Part shown: one piece after another, positions 1-6,781 of the stretch
How the letters are laid out: the number at the start of each line of letters is the position of its first letter
Position numbering within the stretch: the first letter of the stretch is position 1
DNA from: Agromyces cavernae
GTDB taxonomy: Bacteria; Actinomycetota; Actinomycetes; Actinomycetales; Microbacteriaceae
Length of the DNA: 64,000 nucleotides
Direction: 5' to 3'
Assembly (NCBI RefSeq): GCF_021044935.1
Contig: NZ_JAJNMP010000002.1
Span: forward strand, 62,001-126,000
Made by a program: the position numbers and the translations under genes
Notes under the pieces: generated by a model
Told to the model about the DNA's origin: nothing
The model's input: the letters and a program-made list of their open reading frames with translations, nothing else
Databases searched by the model: none

Positions 1-270
1 CTCGGTGCGCACGATGTCGAGGCGGTACCAGTGCAACGACGCATCGGTCTCGAGCGCGGTCGGTCGGGTCGACGGATGCCACGTCGCGAGCAGGTAGCCG
101 GCATCCCCGACGACGAACGCCGAATAGCGCGAACGCATGAGCTGCACCGCGGTCGGAGCATGCACCGACCCGCCGAGGAATGGTCCGCAGCAGGCGCCGA
201 AGACTTCGCCGCTCAGGCAGGGGCAGCGGTCGCCGGGAGCCGGCGCGGGAGGGGTGTCGGCGGTGGGCAT
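1..270 (-). CDS. YchJ-family SEC-C motif protein (3' end outside window)
   Basis: Ninety codons are visible on the minus strand from an ATG at 270; the gene runs off the left edge. The protein begins with a short Pro/Ala-rich stretch followed by CPCLSG and a second cysteine pair in ACCGPFL, which is the SEC-C zinc-binding signature at the start of YchJ (UPF0225) proteins. The following text (LMRSRYSAFVVGD, then TWHPSTRP) matches the conserved YchJ core, in which the chain is predicted to adopt an NTF2-like fold. The function of the family is not established; zinc binding is inferred from the cysteines. It is divergent from the transglycosylase-like gene at 415, with 144 bp between them. This call is read from the sequence by hand and is not a database match. 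Confidence 0.85.
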   Translation of the reverse strand, partial: MPTADTPPAPAPGDRCPCLSGEVFGACCGPFLGGSVHAPTAVQLMRSRYSAFVVGDAGYLLATWHPSTRPTALETDASLHWYRLDIVRTE

Positions 271-414
271 GCCTCAAGTATCGAGGGCCGCGCCCATGGT
301 CTGCACAGGTGAAGCTGAGGAACTGTCCAGTTTCACCCGGCAGAGTGTCTGACTTGTGCCCGCGCTCGGGGGCCGTTCCCCAACACATCACAGCCGAGCG
401 ACCCACTGGAACTC

Positions 415-1245
415 ATGCGCAACGACACCTCAGCCACGCCCGAAACCGAACTCGACTCGCTCCACCCCCGCCGCGGGGCCCGCCGCAGGCGCACGAACCG
501 AAAGCGCCTCGTCATCGCCGGCGCCATCGCCGCGACCGGCCTCATCATCGGAACCGGCTTCACCGTGCAGTCCGCGATCGCAACGCAGGCGGGCATCGAC
601 GCGACCACCGCCCTCACGGATTCGACGGGCCTGCAGCAAGATCAGCTCGGTGCGTACGAGACGATCGCCGCCGCGCGCACGCGCGCGAACGCCGAGGACA
701 CGATCACCGCAGCGAACGCCACGCTGGCCGCCGTCGACGGGAAAGTGGACTCCTCGAGCCTCGCCTCGTCGGTCGCCTCGCTCGGCGAGTACGAGACCCT
801 CCCGGTCGACGACATCGTCTACCTTGCGGCCCAGACGCGCGCCGAGGCGGAGAAGGCCCGGGTCGCCGCAGCCGAGTACGACCGCGTACAGGCCGAGAAG
901 GCGAAGGCGGCTGCCGAGGCGCTCGCACGCCAGAACACGCCCGATGGCGCGAAGGCGGCCGCACGCGAGCTCGGCGCCTCGAAGTACGGCTGGGGCGAGG
1001 GCGAGTTCCAGTGCCTCGTCCAGCTGTGGCAGAAGGAGTCGGGATGGTCGTACACGGCCATGAACGCGTCGAGCGGCGCGACCGGCATTCCGCAGGCGCT
1101 CCCCGGCAGCAAGATGGCCTCGGCCGGCGCCGACTGGCAGACGAACGCCGCGACGCAGGTCGCGTGGGGTCTCGGCTACATCGCCGAGCGCTACGGCAAC
1201 CCCTGCGGGGCGTGGTCGCACTCGCAGGCCGTCAACTGGTACTGA
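415..1245 (+). CDS. Membrane-anchored lytic transglycosylase-like protein
   Basis: 276 residues. A basic N-terminal tail (RRGARRRRTNRKR) is followed by one hydrophobic segment at about residues 30-52, so the protein is probably anchored with its bulk outside the membrane. Residues 55-180 are rich in Ala, Glu and Lys and look helical or coiled-coil. The C-terminal 90 residues form a small transglycosylase (SLT)-like domain: FQCLVQLWQKESGW holds the presumed catalytic Glu near residue 208, followed by SSGATGIPQALPGSKM and GLGYIAERYG. Such proteins are common in Microbacteriaceae and are thought to cleave peptidoglycan, but activity is inferred from the fold signature only. The gene stands alone between a divergent YchJ gene and a convergent nnrE. 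Confidence 0.85.
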   Translation: MRNDTSATPETELDSLHPRRGARRRRTNRKRLVIAGAIAATGLIIGTGFTVQSAIATQAGIDATTALTDSTGLQQDQLGAYETIAAARTRANAEDTITAANATLAAVDGKVDSSSLASSVASLGEYETLPVDDIVYLAAQTRAEAEKARVAAAEYDRVQAEKAKAAAEALARQNTPDGAKAAARELGASKYGWGEGEFQCLVQLWQKESGWSYTAMNASSGATGIPQALPGSKMASAGADWQTNAATQVAWGLGYIAERYGNPCGAWSHSQAVNWY

Positions 1246-1266
1246 TCGGCCGGTGGTCGACCTCGG

Positions 1267-1953
1267 TCAACCGCGCTCGACGAGCGGGGTGAATCGCTCG
1301 AGCTCGTCGCCGAGTCCGAGGTCGATCACGCGCAACTCACCCGCGTAATCGGCGCCGGGCTCGAGCAGCAGCCCGGCCTTCGCCGCGCCGAACGTGACGG
1401 TGACGTCTGCGGCGAGCACGGCCGGGTCGGGCACCGAACCATCGTCGGGATGGATCCCACTCGGCAGATCGACGGCGATGACCATCGGACGGTCGGCCGC
1501 GGACAGCACGGGAAGCACACCGACGACGAGCTCACGTGCGCGACCGCGCAGTACCGGATCGGCGCTCGTTCCGGTGCCCAGGATTCCGTCGATGATCACG
1601 GATGCCCCTGCCGCGAGCCGCGCGATCTGCGCGGGCTCGACCTCGTCGGCGATGCGAACGCCCGACTGCTCGGCCGCCGCGCGTGCCTCGGGGTGCAGGC
1701 GCTGTCCGGTCGGGACGACCTCGACCCGCACGCCCTCGCCCGCGAGTTCGGCGGCGGCGAACAGGGCGTCCCCGCCGTTGTCGCCGGTGCCGGCGAACAC
1801 GAGCACCGATGGCGTCGGGGCCGCCCGCCGAGTGAGCTGCTCGCGCACGACGGCGGCCAGCGCGGCCGCGGCCATGCGCATGAGCGGCTCGCCACGTTCG
1901 AGGTGGGGCTTCTCGGCCGCTCGCACCTGCGCGGCGGTGTACCCGGCGACCAT
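1267..1953 (-). CDS. nnrE: NAD(P)H-hydrate epimerase (YjeF N-terminal domain)
   Basis: 228 residues from an ATG at 1953. An upstream in-frame extension to 2007 exists, but the start at 1953 overlaps the stop of the GNAT gene as TGATG, which fits translational coupling. The protein epimerises damaged NADHX/NADPHX so that a dehydratase can repair it. Visible signatures are AGTGDNGGDALFAAAELA (the nucleotide-binding loop of YjeF_N), VIIDGILGTG and VDLPSGIHPDDG. Many bacteria fuse this domain to the ADP/ATP-dependent dehydratase; here only the epimerase domain is present and no dehydratase lies in the window, so it must act with a separately encoded partner or be a stand-alone form. Confidence 0.92.
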   Translation of the reverse strand: MVAGYTAAQVRAAEKPHLERGEPLMRMAAAALAAVVREQLTRRAAPTPSVLVFAGTGDNGGDALFAAAELAGEGVRVEVVPTGQRLHPEARAAAEQSGVRIADEVEPAQIARLAAGASVIIDGILGTGTSADPVLRGRARELVVGVLPVLSAADRPMVIAVDLPSGIHPDDGSVPDPAVLAADVTVTFGAAKAGLLLEPGADYAGELRVIDLGLGDELERFTPLVERG

Positions 1954-2246
1954 CAGCTCAAGCGTTCGTCGAGCATCGACTGCCGATCGGGATGCCGGTC
2001 GAACCACTCGCCGACGTACCAGCAGCTCGGAACGATGTGGCGGGTCGACGTCGCCTCGACGTCGTCGACCGCGAACTCGACGAGCTCGCCGGCAAGGCCC
2101 GCCCCGCGGTAGGTCGGATTCGTGAACGTACGGGTGAAGGCGACCGCCTCGCCGAGCACTCGGTAGTCGAGCACGCTCGCGATGCCGCCCTCGACCCGCA
2201 GCACGTAACGGCGGGCGTCGGGTTCATGACTGAGTTCCTTGCGCAC
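1953..2246 (-). CDS. Small GNAT-family N-acetyltransferase (YidJ-like)
   Basis: 97 residues from a GTG at 2246. It resembles the short acetyltransferase-like family with the pattern TFTNPTYRGAGLAGELVEFA, where RGAGLAG is the acetyl-CoA pyrophosphate-binding loop, followed by IVPSCWYVGEWFDRHP, a C-terminal block typical of this subfamily. Substrate unknown. A TAGCCT -10-like box ends 6 nt before the GTG, so the transcript is probably leaderless. It is translationally coupled to nnrE downstream (1-nt overlap). Confidence 0.85.
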   Translation of the reverse strand: MRKELSHEPDARRYVLRVEGGIASVLDYRVLGEAVAFTRTFTNPTYRGAGLAGELVEFAVDDVEATSTRHIVPSCWYVGEWFDRHPDRQSMLDERLS

Positions 2247-2252
2247 GCCCTC

Positions 2253-2258
2253 AGGCTA
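2253..2258 (-). promoter_or_regulatory. -10 box (TAGCCT) for the GNAT-nnrE pair
   Basis: On the minus strand TAGCCT ends 6 nt before the GTG at 2246. This puts the expected transcription start at or next to the start codon. No clear -35 is visible. Confidence 0.5.
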
Positions 2259-2270
2259 CGCCGCCCGCGC

Positions 2271-2642
2271 TCAGCGCCCGCGCAGGCGGTCGAGGTCGCG
2301 CCGCTCGCGCTTCGTCGGGCGCCCCGCGCCGCGGTCGCGCGTACCGACCGCCGCCACCGTCTCCCGCGGAGGGGGCGGGGGAGTGCGGTCGTCGACCGCC
2401 TCGGCAGCGAGCGCCGCCGAGACGCGCTTGACGAGAGTGCGCCGCACGACGAGCTGCCGGTCGAACCCCGAGATGCGCACCCGGACCTCGTCGCCCGGCC
2501 GCACAGGTTGCGCCGCCTTCGCCCGCTCACCGTTCACCCGAACATGCCCGGCGCGGCATGCAGCCGTCGCCGCCGAGCGGGTCTTGAACTGCCGCACCGC
2601 CCACAACCACGCATCGATGCGTACCGGTGAGTCGCCGTTCAT
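2271..2642 (-). CDS. hslR: S4-domain RNA-binding protein, Hsp15-like
   Basis: 123 residues from the ATG at 2642. The N-terminal 60 residues form an S4 domain: VRIDAWLWAVRQFKTRS, then RAGHVRVNGERAK. This is the pattern of Hsp15 (HslR), which binds stalled 50S subunits carrying nascent chains and helps recycle them. The C-terminal tail is very basic (RPTKRERRDLDRLRGR), as usual in the family. A -10 box TAGGCT lies 6 nt before the ATG. The function is inferred from Hsp15; other S4 proteins share the fold, but the short length and basic tail favour this call. Confidence 0.88.
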   Translation of the reverse strand: MNGDSPVRIDAWLWAVRQFKTRSAATAACRAGHVRVNGERAKAAQPVRPGDEVRVRISGFDRQLVVRRTLVKRVSAALAAEAVDDRTPPPPPRETVAAVGTRDRGAGRPTKRERRDLDRLRGR

Positions 2643-2648
2643 GTCACA

Positions 2649-2654
2649 AGCCTA
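2649..2654 (-). promoter_or_regulatory. -10 box (TAGGCT) for hslR
   Basis: TAGGCT on the minus strand ends 6 nt before the ATG at 2642, predicting a leaderless mRNA. Confidence 0.5.
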
Positions 2655-2697
2655 CGGCTCATGCCGAGATCCCAGCCGAGTAGGCCATGCTGGAGGA

Positions 2698-3147
2698 GTG
2701 AGTGCGAAGAGCGGCGACGCCTGGGTCGAAGGCCCGAGCGGCGCGCGCTACTGGGGGCGCTACGGCGCGGCGGGCCTGCTCGCCGTGAGCCCGCAGCGCG
2801 AGGTACTGCTGCAGCACCGCGCGCACTGGAGCCACTTCGGCGGCACCTGGGGCATGCCCGGGGGTGCTCGGCACGAGCATGAGAGCGCCATCGACGCGGC
2901 GGTGCGCGAAGCCGGCGAAGAGGCGGGCGTACCGCCCGGCCTGATCGTCGTCCGGTTCACCTCCGTGCTCGACCTGGGCTACTGGTCGTACACCACGGTC
3001 GTCGCCGACGCGACCGAGCGGTTCGAACCGGTCGTCAGCGACCCCGAGAGCATCGAACTCCGATGGATCGCCGTCGACCGGGTGGCGGAGCTCGACCTGC
3101 ACCCGAGGTTCGCCGAGTCCTGGCCCGCGCTCGCCGCGCAGGTCTGA
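2698..3147 (+). CDS. Nudix hydrolase
   Basis: 149 residues from GTG 2698. The Nudix box is complete, running from GARHEHES to REAGEEAGV, and fits G-x5-E-x7-R-E-U-x-E-E-x-G-U with all catalytic Glu residues present. Such enzymes hydrolyse nucleoside diphosphates linked to another moiety; the substrate cannot be told from sequence. The start is uncertain. GTG 2698 sits within a GGAGGAGTG context too close to act as a normal ribosome site, but the upstream TAGGCCATGCT could be a -10 element for a leaderless transcript. An in-frame ATG at 2641 would add 19 residues. It is divergent from hslR. Confidence 0.88.
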   Translation: MSAKSGDAWVEGPSGARYWGRYGAAGLLAVSPQREVLLQHRAHWSHFGGTWGMPGGARHEHESAIDAAVREAGEEAGVPPGLIVVRFTSVLDLGYWSYTTVVADATERFEPVVSDPESIELRWIAVDRVAELDLHPRFAESWPALAAQV

Positions 3148-3252
3148 TCGCCGACGCTCCGGGCGGCGCCAGTGCGGCGAGGCCTCTCGTGGTGTGGCGT
3201 GACCGTGAGGCCGACACACGAGCACGCACCCGGGCCGATTCGCACGGCTCGA

Positions 3253-3258
3253 TAGGAT
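3253..3258 (+). promoter_or_regulatory. -10 box (TAGGAT) for the pgsA-like gene
   Basis: TAGGAT ends 6 nt before the GTG at 3265, which suggests a leaderless transcript for the operon starting here. Confidence 0.55.
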
Positions 3259-3264
3259 CGAGTC

Positions 3265-3888
3265 GTGGCTGGGGAGCGCTCGGGGGAGATCGGTTCGGAG
3301 GTCTGGACGATCCCGAACATCCTGAGCATGCTCCGGCTCGCGCTCGTGCCCGTCTTCCTCGTGTACATCGTGCTCGGCGACTACGTCGTCGCGCTCGTGG
3401 TGCTCGTCGTCGCGAGCCTCACCGACCTGCTCGACGGCTACCTCGCGCGGCGGCTCGGCCAGATCACGCGCCTCGGCCAGCTGCTCGACCCCGCGGCCGA
3501 CCGCCTGTACATCTTCGCCGCCCTCGTCGGCCTCGCCGCGCAGCAGCTGGTCCCGTGGTGGATCGTCGTCGTCATCGTCGCTCGTGACGTGTTCCTCCTG
3601 ATGCTGGGCGTCGTCCTCGCCAACCACGGGTTCGGTCCGCTACCGGTGCACCAGCTCGGCAAGGTCGCGACGTTCGCCCTCTTCTTCGGGCTGCCGGTGA
3701 TCATGCTCGGGCTCGCGTTCCCCGCGATCGCTCCCGTGAGCGAACCGATCGGCTGGGCCATCACGCTCTGGGGTGCGTTCCTCTACTGGTGGGCGGGCAT
3801 CATCTACGCGATCGAGACCTCACGGGCCATCCGTATTCCCCGGGTGGCAGACGACTCTCGATCCGATACGCTGGGAGAAGGAGGTTAG
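3265..3888 (+). CDS. pgsA: CDP-alcohol phosphatidyltransferase (PgsA/cardiolipin synthase family)
   Basis: 207 residues from GTG 3265, with several hydrophobic segments, so it is an inner-membrane enzyme. The complete family signature D-x2-D-G-x2-A-R-x8-G-x3-D-x3-D is visible: DLLDGYLAR, then GQLLDPAADR. The enzyme transfers a phosphatidyl group from CDP-diacylglycerol to an alcohol acceptor, probably glycerol-3-phosphate or phosphatidylglycerol. The exact acceptor is not certain, and the order pgsA - FHA protein - MerR - MerR recalls the M. tuberculosis pgsA2-garA region. The stop codon is directly followed by garA, whose ribosome site AAGGAGG overlaps the 3' end. Confidence 0.88.
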   Translation: MAGERSGEIGSEVWTIPNILSMLRLALVPVFLVYIVLGDYVVALVVLVVASLTDLLDGYLARRLGQITRLGQLLDPAADRLYIFAALVGLAAQQLVPWWIVVVIVARDVFLLMLGVVLANHGFGPLPVHQLGKVATFALFFGLPVIMLGLAFPAIAPVSEPIGWAITLWGAFLYWWAGIIYAIETSRAIRIPRVADDSRSDTLGEGG

Positions 3889-3890
3889 CC

Positions 3891-4412
3891 GTGGCGGATT
3901 CCGACATGACACAGCCCGACGGTGCGAACGAGACGGGAGACGGGTTGTCAACGCCTACCTCAGAGCACGTCGTCGCCGATGCCGACGGCGACACCACGAT
4001 CGGGTTCAGCCGTGACGCTGCGGCGCAGCTCAGCGCGCTCGATGCCGACACGACGGCCGAAGAGCAGGAGGCGATCGCGGCGCTGCCGTCGGGCTCGGCA
4101 CTGCTCATCGTGCGTCGTGGCCCCAACAGCGGTGCGCGGTTCCTGCTCGACACCGATGTGACGGTGGTCGGCCGGCACCCCGATGCCGACATCTTCCTCG
4201 ACGACGTCACCGTCTCGCGCAAGCACGCAGAGTTCGTGCGTCACCGCACGGCGTTCGAGGTCAAAGACCTCAGCTCGCTGAACGGCACCTACTTCGACGG
4301 GGTGCGCATCGAGACCGCTCTGCTGAGCGACGGCGCGGAAGTGCAGATCGGCAAGTACCGACTCACGTTCTACGCATCGCGGCGCGACCTGGCCCCGGTA
4401 GCGAGCGAGTAG
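3891..4412 (+). CDS. garA: FHA-domain regulator, GarA/OdhI homologue
   Basis: 173 residues from GTG 3891, preceded by a strong ribosome site AAGGAGG at 3878-3884. The C-terminal half is an FHA domain with the canonical blocks GRHPDADIFLDD, VTVSRKHAEF and SSLNGTYFDG, followed by EVQIGKYRLTF. In M. tuberculosis (GarA) and C. glutamicum (OdhI) this protein inhibits 2-oxoglutarate dehydrogenase and adjusts glutamate metabolism until Ser/Thr kinases phosphorylate a Thr-Thr pair in the N-terminal tail. A Thr-Thr pair is present here at residues 35-36 (GDTTIGF), so the switch is probably conserved. The tail is about 15 residues longer than in GarA. The gene overlaps the next start as TAGTG. Confidence 0.92.
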   Translation: MADSDMTQPDGANETGDGLSTPTSEHVVADADGDTTIGFSRDAAAQLSALDADTTAEEQEAIAALPSGSALLIVRRGPNSGARFLLDTDVTVVGRHPDADIFLDDVTVSRKHAEFVRHRTAFEVKDLSSLNGTYFDGVRIETALLSDGAEVQIGKYRLTFYASRRDLAPVASE

Positions 4413-5104
4413 TGGCGAGCACCGCTGCGTCGTCGCGCGCGAGCGGCCCAGAACCACTTCTCGGCATCGGCCAGGTGCTCGCGGCACTTCAGCCCGAGTT
4501 CCCCGAGCTGACGCCCTCGAAGCTGAGGTTCCTCGAAGAGCAGCGGCTGGTCTCGCCCGCGCGGACGGCCGCCGGATACCGCAAGTTCTCGCCCGCAGAC
4601 GTCGAACGCATCACGGTTGTGCTCGCCATGCAACGCGACCATTACCTGCCGCTCAAGGTCATCCGCACGCATCTCGAGGCGATCGACGCCGGCGAGACGC
4701 CTGCGCTGCCGGGCGCCACGAGCGCCGCGGCGTTCCTCGGCGCCGCCCGCCGGCTGCGGCGCGACGAGCTGATCGCCGAAGCCCGTGCGACGCGGGCCCT
4801 GCTCGACGACGCGATCTCGGCATCGCTGCTGCCTGCGGCCGAGCACTACGGCGATGAAGCGCTCGGCGTGTTGCGTGCGCTCGTCGCGCTACGAGCCGTC
4901 GGCATCGAGCCCCGACACCTTCGTGGCGTGCGTGCCGCGGCCGAGCGCGAGGCGGCGCTCGTCGAGCGCGCGATCGCCCCGTCGAGGCGCGCCGATGCGT
5001 CGGACAAGGCCCGCGCCGCCGAGCAGGGCCGCGAGCTCGCGGGGCATCTCGAGACCGTGCACTCGAGCGTCGTTCGAGCGACGCTTTCGCGACTCGCGCG
5101 CTGA
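4412..5104 (+). CDS. ftsR: MerR-type regulator, FtsR-like
   Basis: 230 residues from a GTG that overlaps the garA stop by one base. The N-terminal MerR helix-turn-helix region reads LTPSKLRFLEEQRLVSPAR followed by TAAGYRKFSPADVERI; no metal-binding cysteines follow, so this is not a metal sensor. It matches the Rv1828/FtsR group, which in Corynebacterium activates ftsZ and sits beside the GarA/OdhI gene. The C-terminal half is Ala/Arg-rich and helical. Since this window also carries ftsZ, a regulatory link between the two loci is possible but not shown here. Confidence 0.82.
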   Translation: MASTAASSRASGPEPLLGIGQVLAALQPEFPELTPSKLRFLEEQRLVSPARTAAGYRKFSPADVERITVVLAMQRDHYLPLKVIRTHLEAIDAGETPALPGATSAAAFLGAARRLRRDELIAEARATRALLDDAISASLLPAAEHYGDEALGVLRALVALRAVGIEPRHLRGVRAAAEREAALVERAIAPSRRADASDKARAAEQGRELAGHLETVHSSVVRATLSRLAR

Positions 5105-5215
5105 TCGCGCGACACGCCGTGACGTTCGGTCCGATGTGTTTGGCCGGAGACCCCCTCGTCGGTAGCGTTATGCACATGCCGTCGGGGAGCCGGTAGGAGA
5201 GCGAGGGGCGAACAG

Positions 5216-5761
5216 ATGAGTGAGACCGTACCCTCGCGTTACGACCTCGGACTCCTGTTCACCGACGGCCTGCCCGAGTACGAAGACGGCACCGGCTATC
5301 GGGGCGCCGTCGCCGCCCGCGCGGCCGGTATCAGCTACCGTCAGCTCGATTACTGGGCTCGCACGCAGCTCGTCGAACCCACCGTCCGCGGTGCCGCGGG
5401 GTCGGGCTCGCAGCGGCTCTACGGCTTCCGAGACATCCTCGTGCTGAAGCTCGTCAAGCGACTGCTCGACACCGGCATCTCGCTACAGCAGATCCGCACC
5501 GCGGTCACGCAGTTGCGCGAGTCCGGCGTCGAAGACCTGGCGCAGACCACGCTCATGAGCGATGGCGCGAGCGTCTACCTGTGCACCTCCGACGACGAGG
5601 TCATCGACCTCGTCAACCGCGGCCAGGGCGTGTTCGGCATCGCCGTCGGCAAAGTGCTTCGCGAGGTCGAGTCGACACTCGTCGAGCTCGACACCCAGTC
5701 CGCAGACCCCCTCGACGAGCTGGCCGCGCGGCGCGGTGCCAAGTCGCGCAAGATCTCCTGA
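5216..5761 (+). CDS. MerR-type regulator, Rv1830-like
   Basis: 181 residues from an ATG at 5216. The winged-helix part contains AAGISYRQLDYWARTQLVEP and RLYGFRDILVLKLVKRLLD, typical of the actinobacterial MerR regulators that lie close to garA (Rv1830, called ResR/McdR in mycobacteria, linked there to growth and division control). The C-terminal part (VYLCTSDDEVIDLVNRGQG) is a small ligand- or dimer-type domain also seen in that group. The gene is separated from ftsR by 111 bp, which holds a candidate -10 (TAGCGT near 5163) and a GAGAGCGAGGGG ribosome region. It converges on the ParA-like gene downstream. Confidence 0.82.
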   Translation: MSETVPSRYDLGLLFTDGLPEYEDGTGYRGAVAARAAGISYRQLDYWARTQLVEPTVRGAAGSGSQRLYGFRDILVLKLVKRLLDTGISLQQIRTAVTQLRESGVEDLAQTTLMSDGASVYLCTSDDEVIDLVNRGQGVFGIAVGKVLREVESTLVELDTQSADPLDELAARRGAKSRKIS

Positions 5762-5869
5762 TCGCGCGCTTCTCGCTCCCGGTTCGTCACACGGCGTCAC
5801 AGTCGGCGACGACGAATGTGCCTCGTGGAGGGTCATCCGCTCGGTGCTGAATGGTGCGAGAACCGCGCG

Positions 5870-6706
5870 TCAGATGACGTGGGATTCGACCGCGAGCGGT
5901 GCGGCGCCGGCGTACTCGCCGATGCGAGCCGTACGCAGCACCCGGTCGAGCAGCTGGTCGAAGTTCGCCGACATCTCTTCGGCGCTCTCGCCCGGCCACA
6001 TGTGCAGCGGCTTCGCCGCACCTTGCGCCTGCTGCAGCGAGGTGCGCTCGGGCAGCTGCGGCGAGAGCACGAGCGGGCCGAACATGTCGCGCAGCTCTTT
6101 GATGCGGAACTGGTGCTCGAGCGATTGGACGCGAGCGCGGTTGACGATGATGCCGAGCGGCTGCAGGCGGGGCGAGAGGCCGCGGCGGATCTCTTCGATC
6201 GCGCGCAGGGCGCGATCGGCGGCGGCGACCGAGAACAGGCCCGGCTCGGTGACGACGGCGACGCGGTCGCTCGCGGCCCACGCGGTGCGGGTGAGTGCGT
6301 TCAGCGACGGCGCGCAGTCGATGAGCACGAGCTCGTAGTCGGCCTCGACGTTGGCGAGCGCCTCTTCGAGCTTCCAGATGTCGCGGATCGAGGGATGCGG
6401 GCCGTCGTAGTTGATCGCCGAGGGGCTGCCGATCATGACGTCGATCGTGGAGCCGGGGTTCGACCTCGTCCACCCGCTCGGAGCGATCGCCGACCGCACG
6501 ATCTTCTCTTTGGGTGAGGCGAGCACGTCGGCGACATTGAGGTGGCCGGCGACCTGGATGTCCATGCCGGTCGACACGTCGGACTGTGGATCGAGATCGA
6601 CGACGAGGGTACGGACGCCGCGGGCGAAGGCCGCCGACGCCATTCCGAGGGTGACGGTGGTCTTGCCGACGCCGCCCTTCAGCGAGCTGACGGAGAGAAC
6701 GTGCAC
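5870..6706 (-). CDS. ParA/MinD-type ATPase (orphan)
   Basis: 278 residues from a GTG at 6706. The deviant Walker A motif is [10 protein letters not shown] at residues 9-18, with signature Lys 10 and catalytic Lys 15; VVDLDPQSDVSTG and LVLIDCAPSLNAL follow as Walker A' and B elements. This is a ParA-family ATPase of the kind that positions DNA or protein cargo. It has no parB beside it, so it is not the chromosomal ParAB system. It is divergent from pyruvate carboxylase, with 75 bp between the two starts. The partner and cargo are unknown. Confidence 0.88.
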   Translation of the reverse strand: MHVLSVSSLKGGVGKTTVTLGMASAAFARGVRTLVVDLDPQSDVSTGMDIQVAGHLNVADVLASPKEKIVRSAIAPSGWTRSNPGSTIDVMIGSPSAINYDGPHPSIRDIWKLEEALANVEADYELVLIDCAPSLNALTRTAWAASDRVAVVTEPGLFSVAAADRALRAIEEIRRGLSPRLQPLGIIVNRARVQSLEHQFRIKELRDMFGPLVLSPQLPERTSLQQAQGAAKPLHMWPGESAEEMSANFDQLLDRVLRTARIGEYAGAAPLAVESHVI

Positions 6707-6781
6707 GAACAGATACGTTACCTTTACTACTCGGGCGATACCTAAACGTTCGCTGTGCGGATTCCGGTCGGAAAGGCTTGC

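Noticed and set aside
5763-5863. Distant inverted repeat (CGCGCGCTTCTCGC and GCGAGAACCGCGCG) between the MerR and ParA genes
   Set aside because: The arms match 13 of 14 bases but are separated by more than 70 nt, and each is GC-rich; too weak to call a terminator.
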